From Hymenobacter elongatus (GTDB taxonomy: Bacteria; Bacteroidota; Bacteroidia; Cytophagales; Hymenobacteraceae), in NCBI RefSeq assembly GCF_004745955.1, contig NZ_SRLD01000045.1:1-40674 (forward strand): DNA of 40,674 nucleotides, given 5' to 3'. Below, piece by piece: positions 6,318-14,784 of this stretch (within the stretch, counting starts at the first letter, position 1; each line of letters starts with the position of its first letter). Both the position numbers and the translations under genes were made by a program. The notes beneath the pieces were generated by a model. It saw only the letters and a list, made by a program, of their open reading frames with translations, was not told where the DNA came from and searched no databases.

Positions 6318-8630
6318 ATGAGTGCGTTTCATTTTTATAAACAGCTAGATCAGAAAGATTGCGGCCCTGCATGTTTGCGCATGATAGCCAAGTATTACGG
6401 CCGCACATTTTCCGCGCAGACCCTACGAGAAAAGGCTAGGATCAGCAAAGCGGGCGTTTCGCTTCTGGGCTTGGCAGACGCAGCGGAAGCCATTGGATTC
6501 CGGGCGTTGGGAGCTCAGATATCGTTTGAGCAACTAGTGGAAGATGTCGCCCTGCCCTGCATCGTGCACTGGCGGCAGCAGCACTTTGTGGTGGTTTACG
6601 ATTTCAAAAAGGCGCCCCATAGTTGGTTCTCTGGTCTGGGCAGAAAGCTTGGCTTTGGCCATAAGAATCGGCAAAAATCGGCTCTGCTTTCCCAAGGGGC
6701 GTCAGAATATGTAGCTGTTCGCATTGCTGATCCTAATCTTGGCCTGGTTAGCTGTCCGGTAGAGGACTTTATCCAACAGTGGGTTACTCCACAGCCGGGC
6801 AGCGACGAGGAGACGGGAGTTGTTCTGATGCTGGAGCCAACAGAGGCGCTATATGAGCAGGAACAGCAGCAGAAAAGCGTCTATAGCTTTGAGAAGGTTG
6901 CTACGTATCTATGGACCTATAAAAAGCTGCTGATACAATTGTTCATCAGTATTCTCGTAGGCAGCGCCTTGCAATTGCTGATGCCCTTCCTGACCCAATC
7001 CATAGTTGATGTAGGTATTAACACACAGAATATACCCTTCCTGTACTTAGTGATGGCGGGGCAATTTTTGTTGATGCTGGGGCGGCTCGTGAATGACTTT
7101 ATTAAAGGATGGATTTTGCTGTACATCAGCGTACGAGTCAATATTAGTATCCTATCCGACTTTTTCATTAAGCTGATGCGCTTACCAGTTGCATACTTCG
7201 ATACCAAGCATTTTGGTGATCTTTTGCAGCGCGTAAATGATCACCACCGGATAGAAGCCTTTCTCACAGGGCAGACTGTAAACGTCGTATTTTCCTTTAT
7301 CAGCCTGCTGATTTTCTCTGGTGCTCTGGCCATCTATAGCTTGCCGATATTTTTCGTCTTTGCAGCGGGTAGCCTGCTTTATTTTGGCTGGATTGTGCTA
7401 TTTCTAGCCAAGCGAAAGAAGCTCGATTACAAGCGGTTTGACATTTCGGCTCGTGACCAAAGCATGATGGTGCAGCTGTTGCAGGGCATGCAGGAAATTA
7501 AGCTGGCTGGCGCTGAACGGCCTATGCGCTGGGCTTGGGAACGTATTCAGGCCCGGCTTTATAAGTTGCAGATGAGTAGTTTAGCCCTGAATCAGTATCA
7601 GCAAACAGGAGCCGTTCTGCTGAATGACGGCAAGAATATTATCATTCTGATAATGGCCGCCCAGGCCGTAGTGAAAGGCCAGCTCACCCTGGGACAGATG
7701 CTGGCCATGCAGTATATCGTGGGCCAGTTGAGCAGTCCGATTGAGCAGCTCATTGGTTTTATGCAGGGATTTCAGGACGCTCGCATCAGCCTGGAGCGAC
7801 TCAATGAAATTCACGGTATTGCTGATGAGGAATCGGCTGATCTGCTGCTCGACCCACTGTCTGAATCCGCAAGCGGTGGGTGGCGGGGTGAGAATGAGAA
7901 CAGCTTAAAATTTAATCAGGTAAGCTTCCAATATTCAGTCGGGGAGCAGGTTCTGAACCATATCAATCTGTTCATTCCAGGAGGAAAAACAACGGCCATT
8001 GTAGGGATGAGCGGCAGTGGCAAAACAACACTGCTGAAGCTGCTTTTGCGCTTTCATGATCCTACCAATGGTGAAATACGGTTGGGTGATTCTGCCTTAC
8101 GCTCCGTGAGTCATTCGCACTGGCGCAGCCAGTGTGGTGTCGTCATGCAGGATGGTTTTTTATTCTCCGATACCATTGCCCGTAACATCGCCGTCGGAGT
8201 CGATCATATTGAAATAGACCGGCTAGAGCATGCTGTACACGTGGCTAACCTGCGGGAGTTCATTCAAACTCTGCCGTTAGGATATCATACCACAATTGGA
8301 GCCGAGGGCAATGGCATCAGCCAGGGGCAACGGCAGCGCATTCTGATTGCTCGGGCTGTATACAAAAATCCCCGGTTTATATTCTTGGATGAAGCCACTA
8401 ATGCTCTGGATGCCAACAATGAAGCTGTCATCGTTGAGCGGCTACATGATTTTTTCCAAGGGCGCACCGTCGTGGTAATTGCCCATCGTCTGAGCACCGT
8501 CAAACATGCCGATCAAATAGTAGTGTTAGATAAGGGCGTTATTGTGGAAGTAGGTACACATGCTCAGCTAGTCGCCACAAGAGGCAGCTACTGGGAGTTA
8601 GTTAAAAATCAGTTAGAGTTAAGTCTATAA
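6318..8630 (+). CDS. Peptidase-containing ABC exporter (C39 leader peptidase + ABC)
   Basis: The 770 residues form a complete PCAT. The C39 protease domain (~1-145) has QLDQKDCGPACL with catalytic Cys15, His89 in HFVVV, and Asp138 in ADPNLG. About 30 extra residues lie between His89 and the DP motif, longer than usual. The transmembrane domain is ~195-480. The ATPase has Walker A GMSGSGKTT (from 563), signature GISQGQRQR (from 666; SQGQ instead of SGGQ is common in this phylum), Walker B FIFLDEA (687-693) and the H-loop His723. It cleaves the leader on the cytoplasmic face and exports the core peptide. HlyD follows one base after its stop codon. The precursor at 687 is the natural substrate; other precursors elsewhere may share it. 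Confidence 0.96.
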   Translation: MSAFHFYKQLDQKDCGPACLRMIAKYYGRTFSAQTLREKARISKAGVSLLGLADAAEAIGFRALGAQISFEQLVEDVALPCIVHWRQQHFVVVYDFKKAPHSWFSGLGRKLGFGHKNRQKSALLSQGASEYVAVRIADPNLGLVSCPVEDFIQQWVTPQPGSDEETGVVLMLEPTEALYEQEQQQKSVYSFEKVATYLWTYKKLLIQLFISILVGSALQLLMPFLTQSIVDVGINTQNIPFLYLVMAGQFLLMLGRLVNDFIKGWILLYISVRVNISILSDFFIKLMRLPVAYFDTKHFGDLLQRVNDHHRIEAFLTGQTVNVVFSFISLLIFSGALAIYSLPIFFVFAAGSLLYFGWIVLFLAKRKKLDYKRFDISARDQSMMVQLLQGMQEIKLAGAERPMRWAWERIQARLYKLQMSSLALNQYQQTGAVLLNDGKNIIILIMAAQAVVKGQLTLGQMLAMQYIVGQLSSPIEQLIGFMQGFQDARISLERLNEIHGIADEESADLLLDPLSESASGGWRGENENSLKFNQVSFQYSVGEQVLNHINLFIPGGKTTAIVGMSGSGKTTLLKLLLRFHDPTNGEIRLGDSALRSVSHSHWRSQCGVVMQDGFLFSDTIARNIAVGVDHIEIDRLEHAVHVANLREFIQTLPLGYHTTIGAEGNGISQGQRQRILIARAVYKNPRFIFLDEATNALDANNEAVIVERLHDFFQGRTVVVIAHRLSTVKHADQIVVLDKGVIVEVGTHAQLVATRGSYWELVKNQLELSL

Positions 8631-8631
8631 T

Positions 8632-9936
8632 ATGCCTCCTGAAACGCAAACTTACTTAATCGAGCTACGATCTGATGAGGTGCAAGAGGTGCTTTCCCGA
8701 CAACCGCCATGGCTGCTTCGCTGGGGAGGTGCCTTTGGCCTGACCGCTACGTGCTTCATCTTTTTATGTACCTGGCTTATTCACTACCCGGATGTGGTAA
8801 TGGCAGGGTTCACGCTGACCTCTGTGAATGCCCCGAAGGTAGCCGTTGCCCATACGGAAGGACGAATAGTGAAGCTCCTGGGGCAAGACTCCAAAGCCGT
8901 GCTGGCAGGGGCGCCACTGGCGTACTTGGAGAGTACGGGCGACCATGAAGAAGTGCTCAGTCTTTCCCGAGCGCTACAGACCGCGTGGCGCTTTGCCCAG
9001 GAAAACCGATATGCGGAACTGGAGAAACTCTCTTTGCATAAATTTCATCATTTGGGCGAGATGCAGAATGACTATCAAAATTTTCTGCAGAAATACACGC
9101 AGGTCAAGTTCAATACTCTTACCAAGTATTATGGAAAGCAAAAGGAAATTATTGATGGACAACTCCTAGATTTGAGAGAGTTAGAGACCAATCTACGCCA
9201 CCAAGAAACCTTACAAAAAGCGGAGCTTAGCATTGCCCAGCAGCAGTTTCAGGCCCAAAAAATACTAGCTCAGCAAAAGGTGATTCCTTGGTTGGAATTC
9301 GAGCGAGAAAAAAGCAAGCTCCTGGAAAGGCAGTTAGTATACTCACAAGTAGCTTCGGGTATTATTCTAAACACCAGTGCCCAGCGCCTGAAGAATAAGG
9401 AGACTTTGGAGCTAGACAAAGCGTTAGCCGAGCAACTCGATAATTTTCAACAGGCGATAAATACTCTGCAAAGTGCGGCAGATGCTTGGGTTGCGCGCTA
9501 TGTCGTTCGTGCGCCTATTGCAGGCGTGGCCTATATGCCGCGCCCTTTACAAGAAAATCAACAGATCGTCCTGAATCAGGAGCTATTTTACATCGCCCCA
9601 GCCAATACTCGATATACCGGTGAGATAAATATCACTCAGCATCACGTCGGCACGGTTCGGCCTGGCCAAACTGTGCTAATAAAATTTAGTGGGTATCCCT
9701 ATCAGGAATATGGTTTGGTGAAAGGGCAGATCAATTCTGTGGCTGAGATATTGCTCAAAAATAATGCATTCCTGGCCCGAGTTGATCTGCCCGCGCATTT
9801 GGTAACGACACAAGGGCGTAGTCTGCAATACAAGAACGGTATGACCGCAACGGCCGAAATCATAACACGAGACAATCGGTTGCTATACAAGATTTTGCCT
9901 CCGTTAAAATCCTTGCTTGATTTCACGGAATTATAG
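8632..9936 (+). CDS. HlyD-type membrane fusion (periplasmic adaptor) protein
   Basis: The 434 residues have a short cytoplasmic N-terminus, one transmembrane segment (~29-50), a barrel-sandwich half (~65-100), a long alpha-helical hairpin or coiled coil rich in Gln, Leu and Lys (~110-290), and a second sandwich half with beta-barrel, starting near YVVRAPIAGVAYMP. This is the adaptor layout that links an inner-membrane ABC exporter to an outer-membrane TolC-like channel. It starts one base after the exporter gene ends, so it is almost certainly co-transcribed. No TolC gene is in the window, so a genomic one must be used. AGCG/CGCT followed by five T (9945-9966) is at best a weak terminator. 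Confidence 0.95.
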   Translation: MPPETQTYLIELRSDEVQEVLSRQPPWLLRWGGAFGLTATCFIFLCTWLIHYPDVVMAGFTLTSVNAPKVAVAHTEGRIVKLLGQDSKAVLAGAPLAYLESTGDHEEVLSLSRALQTAWRFAQENRYAELEKLSLHKFHHLGEMQNDYQNFLQKYTQVKFNTLTKYYGKQKEIIDGQLLDLRELETNLRHQETLQKAELSIAQQQFQAQKILAQQKVIPWLEFEREKSKLLERQLVYSQVASGIILNTSAQRLKNKETLELDKALAEQLDNFQQAINTLQSAADAWVARYVVRAPIAGVAYMPRPLQENQQIVLNQELFYIAPANTRYTGEINITQHHVGTVRPGQTVLIKFSGYPYQEYGLVKGQINSVAEILLKNNAFLARVDLPAHLVTTQGRSLQYKNGMTATAEIITRDNRLLYKILPPLKSLLDFTEL

Positions 9937-10016
9937 CTTTATCCAGCGAGGAGGCACCGCTTTTTGCTTGTAGTACTTACTGAGTTGAGTGGCCACTAGC
10001 CAGGATTCGGCATCAT

Positions 10017-10050
10017 AAAAAAAGTCCCGACTGCCTCTGGCAATCGGGAC
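10017..10050 (-). terminator. Intrinsic terminator of the S9 peptidase gene
   Basis: GTCCCGA (10024-10030) pairs with TCGGGAC (10044-10050), with an inner TGCC/GGCA stem. Seven T follow on the minus strand (10017-10023). It is 27 bases after the stop of the peptidase gene. Confidence 0.9.
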
Positions 10051-10076
10051 GCACACTATCCGGAAAAAGGAGCAGC

Positions 10077-12524
10077 TTAGTTGCTGGCCTTTGCGCCGGT
10101 TGTTTGGTCGGTGGCTGGCACTGTGGGCTGCTTCACGTATTTGTCCAGCCAGCTGTTCATCTCCCAGAGCGTGTGCATCACTGATTCCCGGGCCGCGTAG
10201 CCGTGCGCTTCGAAGGGCAGCACCACATAGCGCACCGTGGCACCGTGGCCTTTCAGCGCGTTATAAAACCGCTCACTTTGCAGCGGAAAGGTGCCCGAAT
10301 TGTTGTCGGCCTCGCCATGAATCATGAGCAGCGGTGTTTTGATCTTGTCGGCGTAGGTGAAGGGCGACATTTTGTTGTACACCTCTGGTACCTCCCAATA
10401 AGTGCGCTCTTCGGCCTGGAAGCCAAAAGGCGTGAGCGTACGGTTGTAGGCACCACTCCGGGCAATACCGGCTTTGAAGAGGTTGGTATGAGCCAGTAGG
10501 TTAGCCGTCATGAAGGCCCCGTAGGAGTGCCCCATCACAGCCACGCGCTTCCGGTCAACTACGCCCAGACGGGCCCCTTCGTCGATGGCGGCTTGGGCGC
10601 TGGCCACGAGCTGCTCCACATAGGTATCGTTGGGCTCGTTGCTGCCCTCCCCCACAATCGGGATGCTGGTAGCTTGCAGCACGGCGTAGCCCTGCGTGAC
10701 CCAATAAATTGGGGAGCCCCAGCTCAGCCGGGTGAAGGCGTAGGGCGAGCCTTTCACCTGGCTGGCATTGGCCTTGTTCTTAAATTCAACCGGATAGGCT
10801 TCCATCAGGGTCGGTAGCGGGCCGTCTTCCTTCTTGTAGCCATAAGGCAAATACAGGTTGGCCGTCAGGTCGACGCCATCGGCGCGCTTGTACTTCAGGA
10901 CCTGCTTGCTAAGGTTGCCGACAGCCGCGTACGGGTTGGTGAACTTGGTGAGGGGCGTTAGTTTGGCGTTTTTTACTTCGCGCAGAAAGTAGTTGGGCGC
11001 TTCCTGCTGCGACTCGCGCCGCGTAATGAGCTGGCGCTTGTTCACGTCCAGAATCGTGATGGGAACTTCGTAGAATGGTGCTTCGGAGCGCCACCAGCGA
11101 GTGCTTTTCTTGCTGCGTACATCCAATTCATCCACGAAGGGCCGGTCACCTTCCGCCGAGGCTCCGGTGCCGATGAAGTAAAGCGTTTCGCCTTTTGCGT
11201 CGGTGGCCAGCACGTCGTGCCCGGTCAGATTGCGCTGGGTGAAAGGCGTGCCGGGAGCCGTGTAGGTATCCTGCGAAGAACGGTCGAAAAGGATGACGGG
11301 CGGCGTCTTGGCCGTTGGGTTCAGCGTCCAAGTCATCTCTTTGCGGTCATTCCAGCGGTAGCCTTCTACTAGCGCTACCATAGCATTGCCCCATACGATT
11401 TCGCGAAAGCGCAACGGCAGGGCCGCCAGTTCCTGCGGCTCGGTTTCGAAGGGTGCGGCCAGCGTGAAAATCTTGTCGCGCACCGGGGCGGCGGTTTTGG
11501 GGTCGCCACCATCCTGGGCCTCCACCCAGTAGAGCGTCGAGGGCACATCGGTGCGCCAGCCGTGGCTTCGTTGGCCGGTGGGGGCAGCATCGAAGCTGCT
11601 GGGCACGTTGTCGGCCAATGGCAGATCGGCTAGGGTTTTCACCAGCAGGCCTTCCATGCTCATAATATCAACCTGCAGTGGGAAGTCGTAGTAGGGCAGG
11701 GTGTAGGAATAGGGGCGGTGCCGCGTTTTGATCAAAGCATAGCGGCCGTTGGGTGAGGGAGCGGCCTGCTGAATAATGCCGGGCTGGCCCAAGGGCTGCA
11801 TCCGGCCCAGCAGAGTAACTTTCACGACCTGAGCCGTAGCATAAAACTCGAACAGCTTCTCGTCGGCGGGGCTTTTTAGTAAATCCTGGTAGGTCCGGGC
11901 AGGTGCTTTCTTGCCGATATTTTCCTGTACCGTAGGTCCCATGGGCACGGCATTGATGAGGGGCAGGTCGCCACGGCCGCCCACGATGGCGCGGGCCAGC
12001 AGCGTCTGGCTATCCGATACCCACTCGTAGGACTTCCCAAACACGCCATTTAGAAACAGGTTGGGCATCAGCCGCGCTGAGGCCGAGGCGACGTCCAGAA
12101 TCCAGAGCTCCATATGGCGCTCGGAAGTGTGAGTAAAGGCAATCTTGGTATTGTCGGGCGACCAGGTGACTTCGCTGATGCGGGCCTTAGCCGGTAGGCC
12201 CTGCACGAGTAGCTCCTTGCCATCGGGCAGGTGCTTCAGGCGAATTTTGGTGCTGTAGATAACTCGGCTGGGGCCATTGGTCTTTGGGTTTATGCGGAGG
12301 CCCCCGAGTCGTAGCTCGGGCTGCGACAGATCCGCAATAGTGGGCATGTCCTGATTATCAAGCAGCACCATCCACTGACCATTGGAGGAGACGCTTACGC
12401 GCGGGGTGCTGGGAGCATCGGCGAGAGCAGCTATGGCTTTGGGTGGCGTTTGGTACATCAAGTCCTGCGCCGAGCTAGCCAGACTACAAAACCAGAGGGA
12501 CCCAAAAAGGTATAATATTTTCAT
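10077..12524 (-). CDS. Secreted S9 family serine peptidase (glutamyl endopeptidase-like)
   Basis: An ATG lies at 12587, but the ATG at 12524 gives a standard signal peptide (MKILYLFGSLWFCSLASSAQ), so I choose it: 815 residues. The N-terminal ~530 residues form a WD-like beta-propeller containing RTYQDLLKSPADEKLFEFYA, a stretch characteristic of chloroplast glutamyl endopeptidase-like S9 enzymes. The C-terminal alpha/beta-hydrolase domain has GHSYGAF with Ser667 as nucleophile, Asp in HGEADNNSG and His in FEAHGYA. It should cleave peptides in the periplasm or outside the cell. It is convergent with HlyD, separated by a terminator, and has no visible link to the peptide locus except closeness. 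Confidence 0.92.
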   Translation of the reverse strand: MKILYLFGSLWFCSLASSAQDLMYQTPPKAIAALADAPSTPRVSVSSNGQWMVLLDNQDMPTIADLSQPELRLGGLRINPKTNGPSRVIYSTKIRLKHLPDGKELLVQGLPAKARISEVTWSPDNTKIAFTHTSERHMELWILDVASASARLMPNLFLNGVFGKSYEWVSDSQTLLARAIVGGRGDLPLINAVPMGPTVQENIGKKAPARTYQDLLKSPADEKLFEFYATAQVVKVTLLGRMQPLGQPGIIQQAAPSPNGRYALIKTRHRPYSYTLPYYDFPLQVDIMSMEGLLVKTLADLPLADNVPSSFDAAPTGQRSHGWRTDVPSTLYWVEAQDGGDPKTAAPVRDKIFTLAAPFETEPQELAALPLRFREIVWGNAMVALVEGYRWNDRKEMTWTLNPTAKTPPVILFDRSSQDTYTAPGTPFTQRNLTGHDVLATDAKGETLYFIGTGASAEGDRPFVDELDVRSKKSTRWWRSEAPFYEVPITILDVNKRQLITRRESQQEAPNYFLREVKNAKLTPLTKFTNPYAAVGNLSKQVLKYKRADGVDLTANLYLPYGYKKEDGPLPTLMEAYPVEFKNKANASQVKGSPYAFTRLSWGSPIYWVTQGYAVLQATSIPIVGEGSNEPNDTYVEQLVASAQAAIDEGARLGVVDRKRVAVMGHSYGAFMTANLLAHTNLFKAGIARSGAYNRTLTPFGFQAEERTYWEVPEVYNKMSPFTYADKIKTPLLMIHGEADNNSGTFPLQSERFYNALKGHGATVRYVVLPFEAHGYAARESVMHTLWEMNSWLDKYVKQPTVPATDQTTGAKASN

Positions 12525-12744
12525 AGAGAATGGAAAGTGTGCTCCGGGGATCAAGCAGGAAAAGCTCTGTAAGATACGATAAGACAACCTGCTATGCGAA
12601 CAGTTCCCGCAGGTGGGCTGAAATTAGAGAGTTTGCGAAGCTGGACTTTGCCAACAATCCAGTGGGCTTAACAATCTTCACAGAAGCTAAAAATGCAATT
12701 TTAACTTTACGTGGCCACGTGCTACTACTTCTGGATCAAGGGCA

Positions 12745-12779
12745 TAAAAAAAGTGGCCAGCTCTGGGAGCTGGCCACTT
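12745..12779 (-). terminator. Intrinsic terminator of the OmpA-family gene
   Basis: A 13-base perfect stem (12751-12763 with 12767-12779; AAGTGGCCAGCTC / GAGCTGGCCACTT) has a 3-base loop and is followed by a T-run on the minus strand (12745-12752). It lies 43 bases after the OmpA stop. The rest of 12525-12821 holds only the upstream region of the peptidase gene; no clear -7 box is seen. Confidence 0.93.
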
Positions 12780-12821
12780 TGGGGAGGTAGTCAATCTGCC
12801 GGGAGGCAGATGCCGAGGAGC

Positions 12822-14411
12822 TTACTTTCTGCGTGGTGCGGCTTTAGCAGGTGCTTTCTTCACCGGAGCTTTCTTCACTGGGGCGGCTTTCACCGGCGCA
12901 GCAGGAATTTCGGGAGCTACACCATACTTCGTCTCAGCAGGGTTCGGGTCACCGGGCAGGTATACATCGAACTCTACGCGGCGGTTGATGGCACGACCAG
13001 CTTCAGTAGCGTTGTCAGCAATTGGCTTGCTTTCGCCGTAGCCATGCGACACAATCCGGTCGGCGGCTAAACCTTTGCTCAGCATATACGTCCGGGCCGA
13101 GGCAGCACGCTCATCCGACAGACGCAGGTTGTAAGCGTCGTCACCTTTGTTGTCGGCGTGGGCCGAGATACCAAGGCTGTAGTCAGGATAAGCATTCAGG
13201 ATTTCTACCAATCCATTCAGCGTTGGGAACGATATCGGCTTCAGCGTAGCCTTGTTGAACTCGAACTGGATGTACTTAGTGGCTTCCTGGAGCTTTTTCT
13301 TCTCCTCTACTTTCATCTCGGGGCAGCCTTTGTTCGATGCTGGACCGGGACGGTTAGGGCAGCGGTCCTGGTAATCCGGAACACCATCACCATCAGTATC
13401 TACCGGGCAACCGGTGGCATCAACTTTCACGCCGGCCGGAGTACCGGGGCACTTATCAGTGGTATCGATCACGCCGTCATTGTCGCTGTCTGGGCAGCCG
13501 CGCAATTCAGCTTTGCCAGGGGTGTCGGGGCAAGCGTCGTCGCCGTCGCGCACACCATCACCGTCACGGTCAGGGCAGCCTTCCAGCGTTGCTAATCCTT
13601 TTTCGGTCGGGCACTTATCCTGGTAATCCGGAACCCCGTCGCCGTCGCCGTCGAGTGGGCAGCCAGTAGCATCCACTGCCACGCCAGTAGGCGTGCTAGG
13701 GCACTTGTCTTTCTTGTCGCCTACGCCGTCGCCGTCAGTGTCAATCACTTGGCCGAAGTTGAACGTCAGACCAGCCGTGTGCTGGAGGTAGCGGTCATTA
13801 ATATTACCTTTCAGCGTGATGCCATCCACCTGGTCGGTCAGGATGTAGTGCTGGCCGGTTTGCACGAAAGCCGACAGGCCAGGCGTGAAATTGAGCCGGA
13901 TGCCAGCGGCACCGTGAATATCAAATGCGTATAAGTCGCGGTTGTCGGGAGCACCACCGCCCACTTTAAAACGGTCGGTGCTGGCAAAGAAAATACCAGG
14001 CGCCAAGCTCAAGTAAGGAGCAAATAAGCCGTCTTCCTTCAGCGCCCAGCCGTTGTTTAGCTTCAGGGTCACCGGAATGCCGATGTTCACCACATTGGCC
14101 CGGAAGCCGCTGAAAGGCTGTGTAGCATTTTTGGGCGGCGTGGCTGAGTAGGCCATCTCACCGTAGCTGAAGTCAAGGCCCAAGTCGATGCCCGGCGTGA
14201 TGTAGCGGCCATACTTTATGCCCGCGCCGAACTCAATCTTGTCGTTTTTGAACCACTCGGAGCCATGGTCGCCATGGTACTGTAGCGTGGAGCCGTAGAG
14301 GCTGATGCCACTCTTTTTCTCGGAGCTCTGGCTGTGTCCATCGCGCGGCGCGCCGGCTAGTAAGGCCAGCCCCAGCACCAGGGCTTTCGGGGAGGTAAGG
14401 TGTAGTTTCAT
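12822..14411 (-). CDS. OmpA-family outer membrane protein with thrombospondin type 3 repeats
   Basis: The 529 residues begin with a signal peptide (to ~27). An outer-membrane barrel-like region (~30-220) follows. Five calcium-binding TSP3 repeats of the form DxDGDGVxDxxDxCP start near 224, 254, 281, 308 and 338. The OmpA-like peptidoglycan-binding domain (~375-485) has NLRLSDERAASARTYML and HGYGESKP. A basic Ala/Pro/Lys tail (~503-529) of repeated KAAPVKKAP units ends in RRK. The TSP3 region probably forms a rigid calcium-bound spacer between barrel and cell wall. It is a single gene with its own terminator. The low-complexity tail after OmpA is unusual and may be exposed. Confidence 0.95.
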   Translation of the reverse strand: MKLHLTSPKALVLGLALLAGAPRDGHSQSSEKKSGISLYGSTLQYHGDHGSEWFKNDKIEFGAGIKYGRYITPGIDLGLDFSYGEMAYSATPPKNATQPFSGFRANVVNIGIPVTLKLNNGWALKEDGLFAPYLSLAPGIFFASTDRFKVGGGAPDNRDLYAFDIHGAAGIRLNFTPGLSAFVQTGQHYILTDQVDGITLKGNINDRYLQHTAGLTFNFGQVIDTDGDGVGDKKDKCPSTPTGVAVDATGCPLDGDGDGVPDYQDKCPTEKGLATLEGCPDRDGDGVRDGDDACPDTPGKAELRGCPDSDNDGVIDTTDKCPGTPAGVKVDATGCPVDTDGDGVPDYQDRCPNRPGPASNKGCPEMKVEEKKKLQEATKYIQFEFNKATLKPISFPTLNGLVEILNAYPDYSLGISAHADNKGDDAYNLRLSDERAASARTYMLSKGLAADRIVSHGYGESKPIADNATEAGRAINRRVEFDVYLPGDPNPAETKYGVAPEIPAAPVKAAPVKKAPVKKAPAKAAPRRK

Positions 14412-14784
14412 ATATGGAACAGAGGTTGAGAAAGCACAAGTGCTCTCTATGGTGGTGTGGCTATATACCGAACCCCGCCAAATAAGGTTGTTGTTGCTCT
14501 TTATATCTGTTCTGAGTTATGTTCTATGATGCGCCAAACTTTTGTAGTCACCACCTGTATTGGGTAGCGTTGAGCTTATTTTGGGCAACGCCGCTTTGGA
14601 GTTGTGCAATCCCAGGGCCGATCTTGGCTCTGGCGCGTTGAAAGCTGCTTTGAGGGATAGTAAGATTTTGATTATAAGTATATTGTATTTCTAATGAATG
14701 CCCCTGCAAGCCCCACTACTGCCTATGCAGTGGCGAGGTGAGCGGCTTTACTAATTGCGCGATGGGTGCTGAAACAGCCGCTTC
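14412..14784. other. Intergenic region upstream of the OmpA gene
   Basis: This 373-base gap between the MBL-fold gene's stop and the OmpA start has no plausible ORF and no strong hairpin. The half nearest OmpA should contain its promoter; TTATTTG on the minus strand near 14484 is a partial match to TAnnTTTG. Confidence 0.4.

Noticed and set aside
6318..9936. Exporter and HlyD as a type I secretion system for a large RTX-type protein
   Set aside because: The exporter has an intact C39 domain with catalytic Cys, which marks peptide exporters; no RTX protein is present and a leader peptide gene is.
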